NCBI RefSeq assembly: GCF_030295995.1
Contig: NZ_AP027365.1
Location: 2,884,066-2,948,065 of the forward strand
Length of the DNA: 64,000 nt
Direction of reading: 5' to 3'
Origin: Thalassotalea hakodatensis
GTDB taxonomy: Bacteria; Pseudomonadota; Gammaproteobacteria; Enterobacterales; Alteromonadaceae
The notes under the pieces are model-generated. The model saw only the letters and a list, made by a program, of their open reading frames with translations, was not told where the DNA came from and ran no database searches. The position numbers and the translations under genes are program-made. Every line of letters starts with the position of its first letter. Positions within the stretch are counted from its first letter, which is position 1. Positions 62,933-64,000 of the stretch are shown here, piece after piece.

Positions 62933-62986
62933 TTAATTTAGGTTGATTATCAGAGGATATTTGATCGGTAGCAGAAAGCTTAAACG

Positions 62987-63310
62987 TTACACATTAAAGC
63001 TTTCGCCACAACCACATTCACCTTTGGCATTAGGGTTTGTGAATTTAAAACCTTCATTTAACCCTTCTTTGACAAAGTCTAATTCAATGCCATCAAGGTA
63101 AACAAGGCTCTTACCGTCAATGATGATATTGACGTCATCAACCTCAAACATTTGATCGTCATCGTTAAGCTCATCTACAAATTCAAGTACATAAGCTAAG
63201 CCTGAGCAACCCGTTGTTTTTACGCCTAAACGTAAGCCAAGCCCTTTACCACGATTTGTAACAAAAGACCTGACACGTTCTGCAGCGGCTGGAGTCATTG
63301 AAATAGTCAT
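62987..63310 (-). CDS. iscA: Fe-S assembly A-type protein IscA
   Basis: A 107-residue A-type carrier or iron donor. The three conserved cysteines are C35 (TGCSGLAY), C99 and C101 (ECGCGESF). It sits between iscU and hscB with short gaps, in the usual order. Confidence 0.96.
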   Translation of the reverse strand: MTISMTPAAAERVRSFVTNRGKGLGLRLGVKTTGCSGLAYVLEFVDELNDDDQMFEVDDVNIIIDGKSLVYLDGIELDFVKEGLNEGFKFTNPNAKGECGCGESFNV

Positions 63311-63321
63311 TCAATGCCTAC

Positions 63322-63705
63322 CTATTCACCGTGCTTAGTACGGTAATCTTCAATCGCTGCTTTGATAGCATCTTCCGCTAGAATTGAGCAATGAATTTTC
63401 ACTGGCGGTAACGCTAACTCTTCAGCGATGTCAGTGTTTTTAATGCCCGATGCTTCATCAATACTCTTACCTTTAACCCACTCAGTCACAAGTGAACTTG
63501 AAGCGATTGCTGAACCACAACCATAAGTTTTAAATTTAGCATCTTCAATGATACCTTCTTCGGTAATTTTTAATTGAAGTTTCATTACATCACCACACGC
63601 CGGAGCACCAACCATACCGGTTGCTATTTGTGGATCTTCTTTGCTAAATGAACCCACATTACGAGGGTTTTCATAATGATCAATTACTTTTTCACTGTAA
63701 GCCAT
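63322..63705 (-). CDS. iscU: Fe-S cluster scaffold IscU
   Basis: A 127-residue scaffold on which [2Fe-2S] clusters are built. C37 (APACGD), C63 (YGCGSA) and C106 (KIHCS) bind the cluster, and LPPVK (99-103) is the HscA recognition motif. Length and sequence are those of enterobacterial-type IscU. Confidence 0.97.
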   Translation of the reverse strand: MAYSEKVIDHYENPRNVGSFSKEDPQIATGMVGAPACGDVMKLQLKITEEGIIEDAKFKTYGCGSAIASSSLVTEWVKGKSIDEASGIKNTDIAEELALPPVKIHCSILAEDAIKAAIEDYRTKHGE

Positions 63706-63733
63706 AATATTCTCTCCTGATAACGCTAGCGAA

Positions 63734-64000
63734 TTAGTGCGCTACCCATTCAACTGAATCTAAATCAACACCATCTTTATACATTTCCCAAAGCGGTGAC
63801 ATTTCACGTAAATGCTCAATCGCTTTTGAAATAATACTGATAGCATGATCGACTTCTTCTTCGGTAGTAAAACGGCCAAAGCTAAAGCGAATTGAGCTAT
63901 GTGCCATTTCGTCATTTAATCCTAACGCGCGTAACACGTAAGATGGTTCTAAACTTGCTGATGTACAAGCAGAGCCACTTGATACCGCTAAATCTTTTAA
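63734..64000 (-). CDS. iscS: Cysteine desulfurase IscS, C-terminal part
   Basis: The frame is open from base 64000 to the stop at 63734, giving 88 C-terminal residues; the remaining 5' part lies outside the window. The catalytic cysteine loop [20 protein letters not shown] is present and intact, followed by [13 protein letters not shown]. IscS takes sulfur from cysteine for Fe-S clusters and tRNA thiolation. iscU starts 28 bases downstream. Confidence 0.95.
   Translation of the reverse strand, partial: LKDLAVSSGSACTSASLEPSYVLRALGLNDEMAHSSIRFSFGRFTTEEEVDHAISIISKAIEHLREMSPLWEMYKDGVDLDSVEWVAH

Overview
The window is AT-rich chromosomal DNA from a marine gammaproteobacterium of the order Alteromonadales, most like Colwellia, Thalassotalea or a relative. 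This placing rests on the gene content: a large alginate-degradation locus with TonB-dependent receptors, a gammaproteobacterial isc operon, a lolCDE operon, a ChrR/ECF sigma stress cluster and small MITE-like repeats. I judged it by eye, without a database search. No rRNA, tRNA, CRISPR array, intact transposase or replication origin was seen.

Layout. (1) 1-7025: a photo-oxidative stress regulon built around an ECF sigma factor and its ChrR-type zinc anti-sigma factor. It also holds a photolyase (cut by the left edge), a DUF523/DUF1722 protein, a LON-substrate-domain protein, a TIGR01777 SDR, a DUF3833 lipoprotein, a chalcone-isomerase-like protein and DUF2878. Four promoters share one architecture, TGATC(C/T/A)-N16-CGTA(T/A), and drive all four transcription units. 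(2) 7052-11397: lolCDE, a dienelactone hydrolase and a small zinc-ribbon protein. (3) 11533-14737: a chemoreceptor, a porin and a small phosphate-binding-like protein in tandem. (4) 15183-40541: the alginate utilisation locus. It has two TonB-dependent receptors, lyases of families PL6, PL17 and PL7 (two), KdgF, an MFS transporter, KDG kinase, KDPG aldolase, a class II FBP aldolase, two candidate DEH reductases, surface lipoproteins of unknown function and a FadR-type GntR regulator. TTGGT-N3-ACCAA palindromes and near-matches recur upstream of the receptors, the repeat lipoprotein and the regulator. (5) 40778-42085: a TetR regulator and an MlaC-like exported protein sharing a dyad. (6) 42167-52332: a SYLF lipoprotein, a LysR regulator with a divergent RND efflux operon, a quinone-oxidoreductase-like enzyme and a CARB-like class A beta-lactamase, with MITE copies beside them. 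(7) 52367-57445: a late cobalamin biosynthesis operon under a cobalamin riboswitch. (8) 57901-59577: a secreted S1 protease with PKD and chitin-binding modules. (9) 60138-64000: the distal isc operon (iscS end, iscU, iscA, hscB, hscA, fdx).

How they work together. Alginate would be cut outside the cell and in the periplasm by PL7, PL6 and PL17 enzymes and imported through the receptors and the MFS carrier. KdgF and a reductase would convert the unsaturated uronate through DEH to KDG, and KdgK and Eda would split KDG phosphate to pyruvate and glyceraldehyde 3-phosphate. The class II aldolase links the triose to gluconeogenesis. The most unusual content is the self-consistent ECF regulon, the operator set of the alginate locus, an internally duplicated lipoprotein, and MITEs that abut gene starts and bracket the efflux/beta-lactamase segment.
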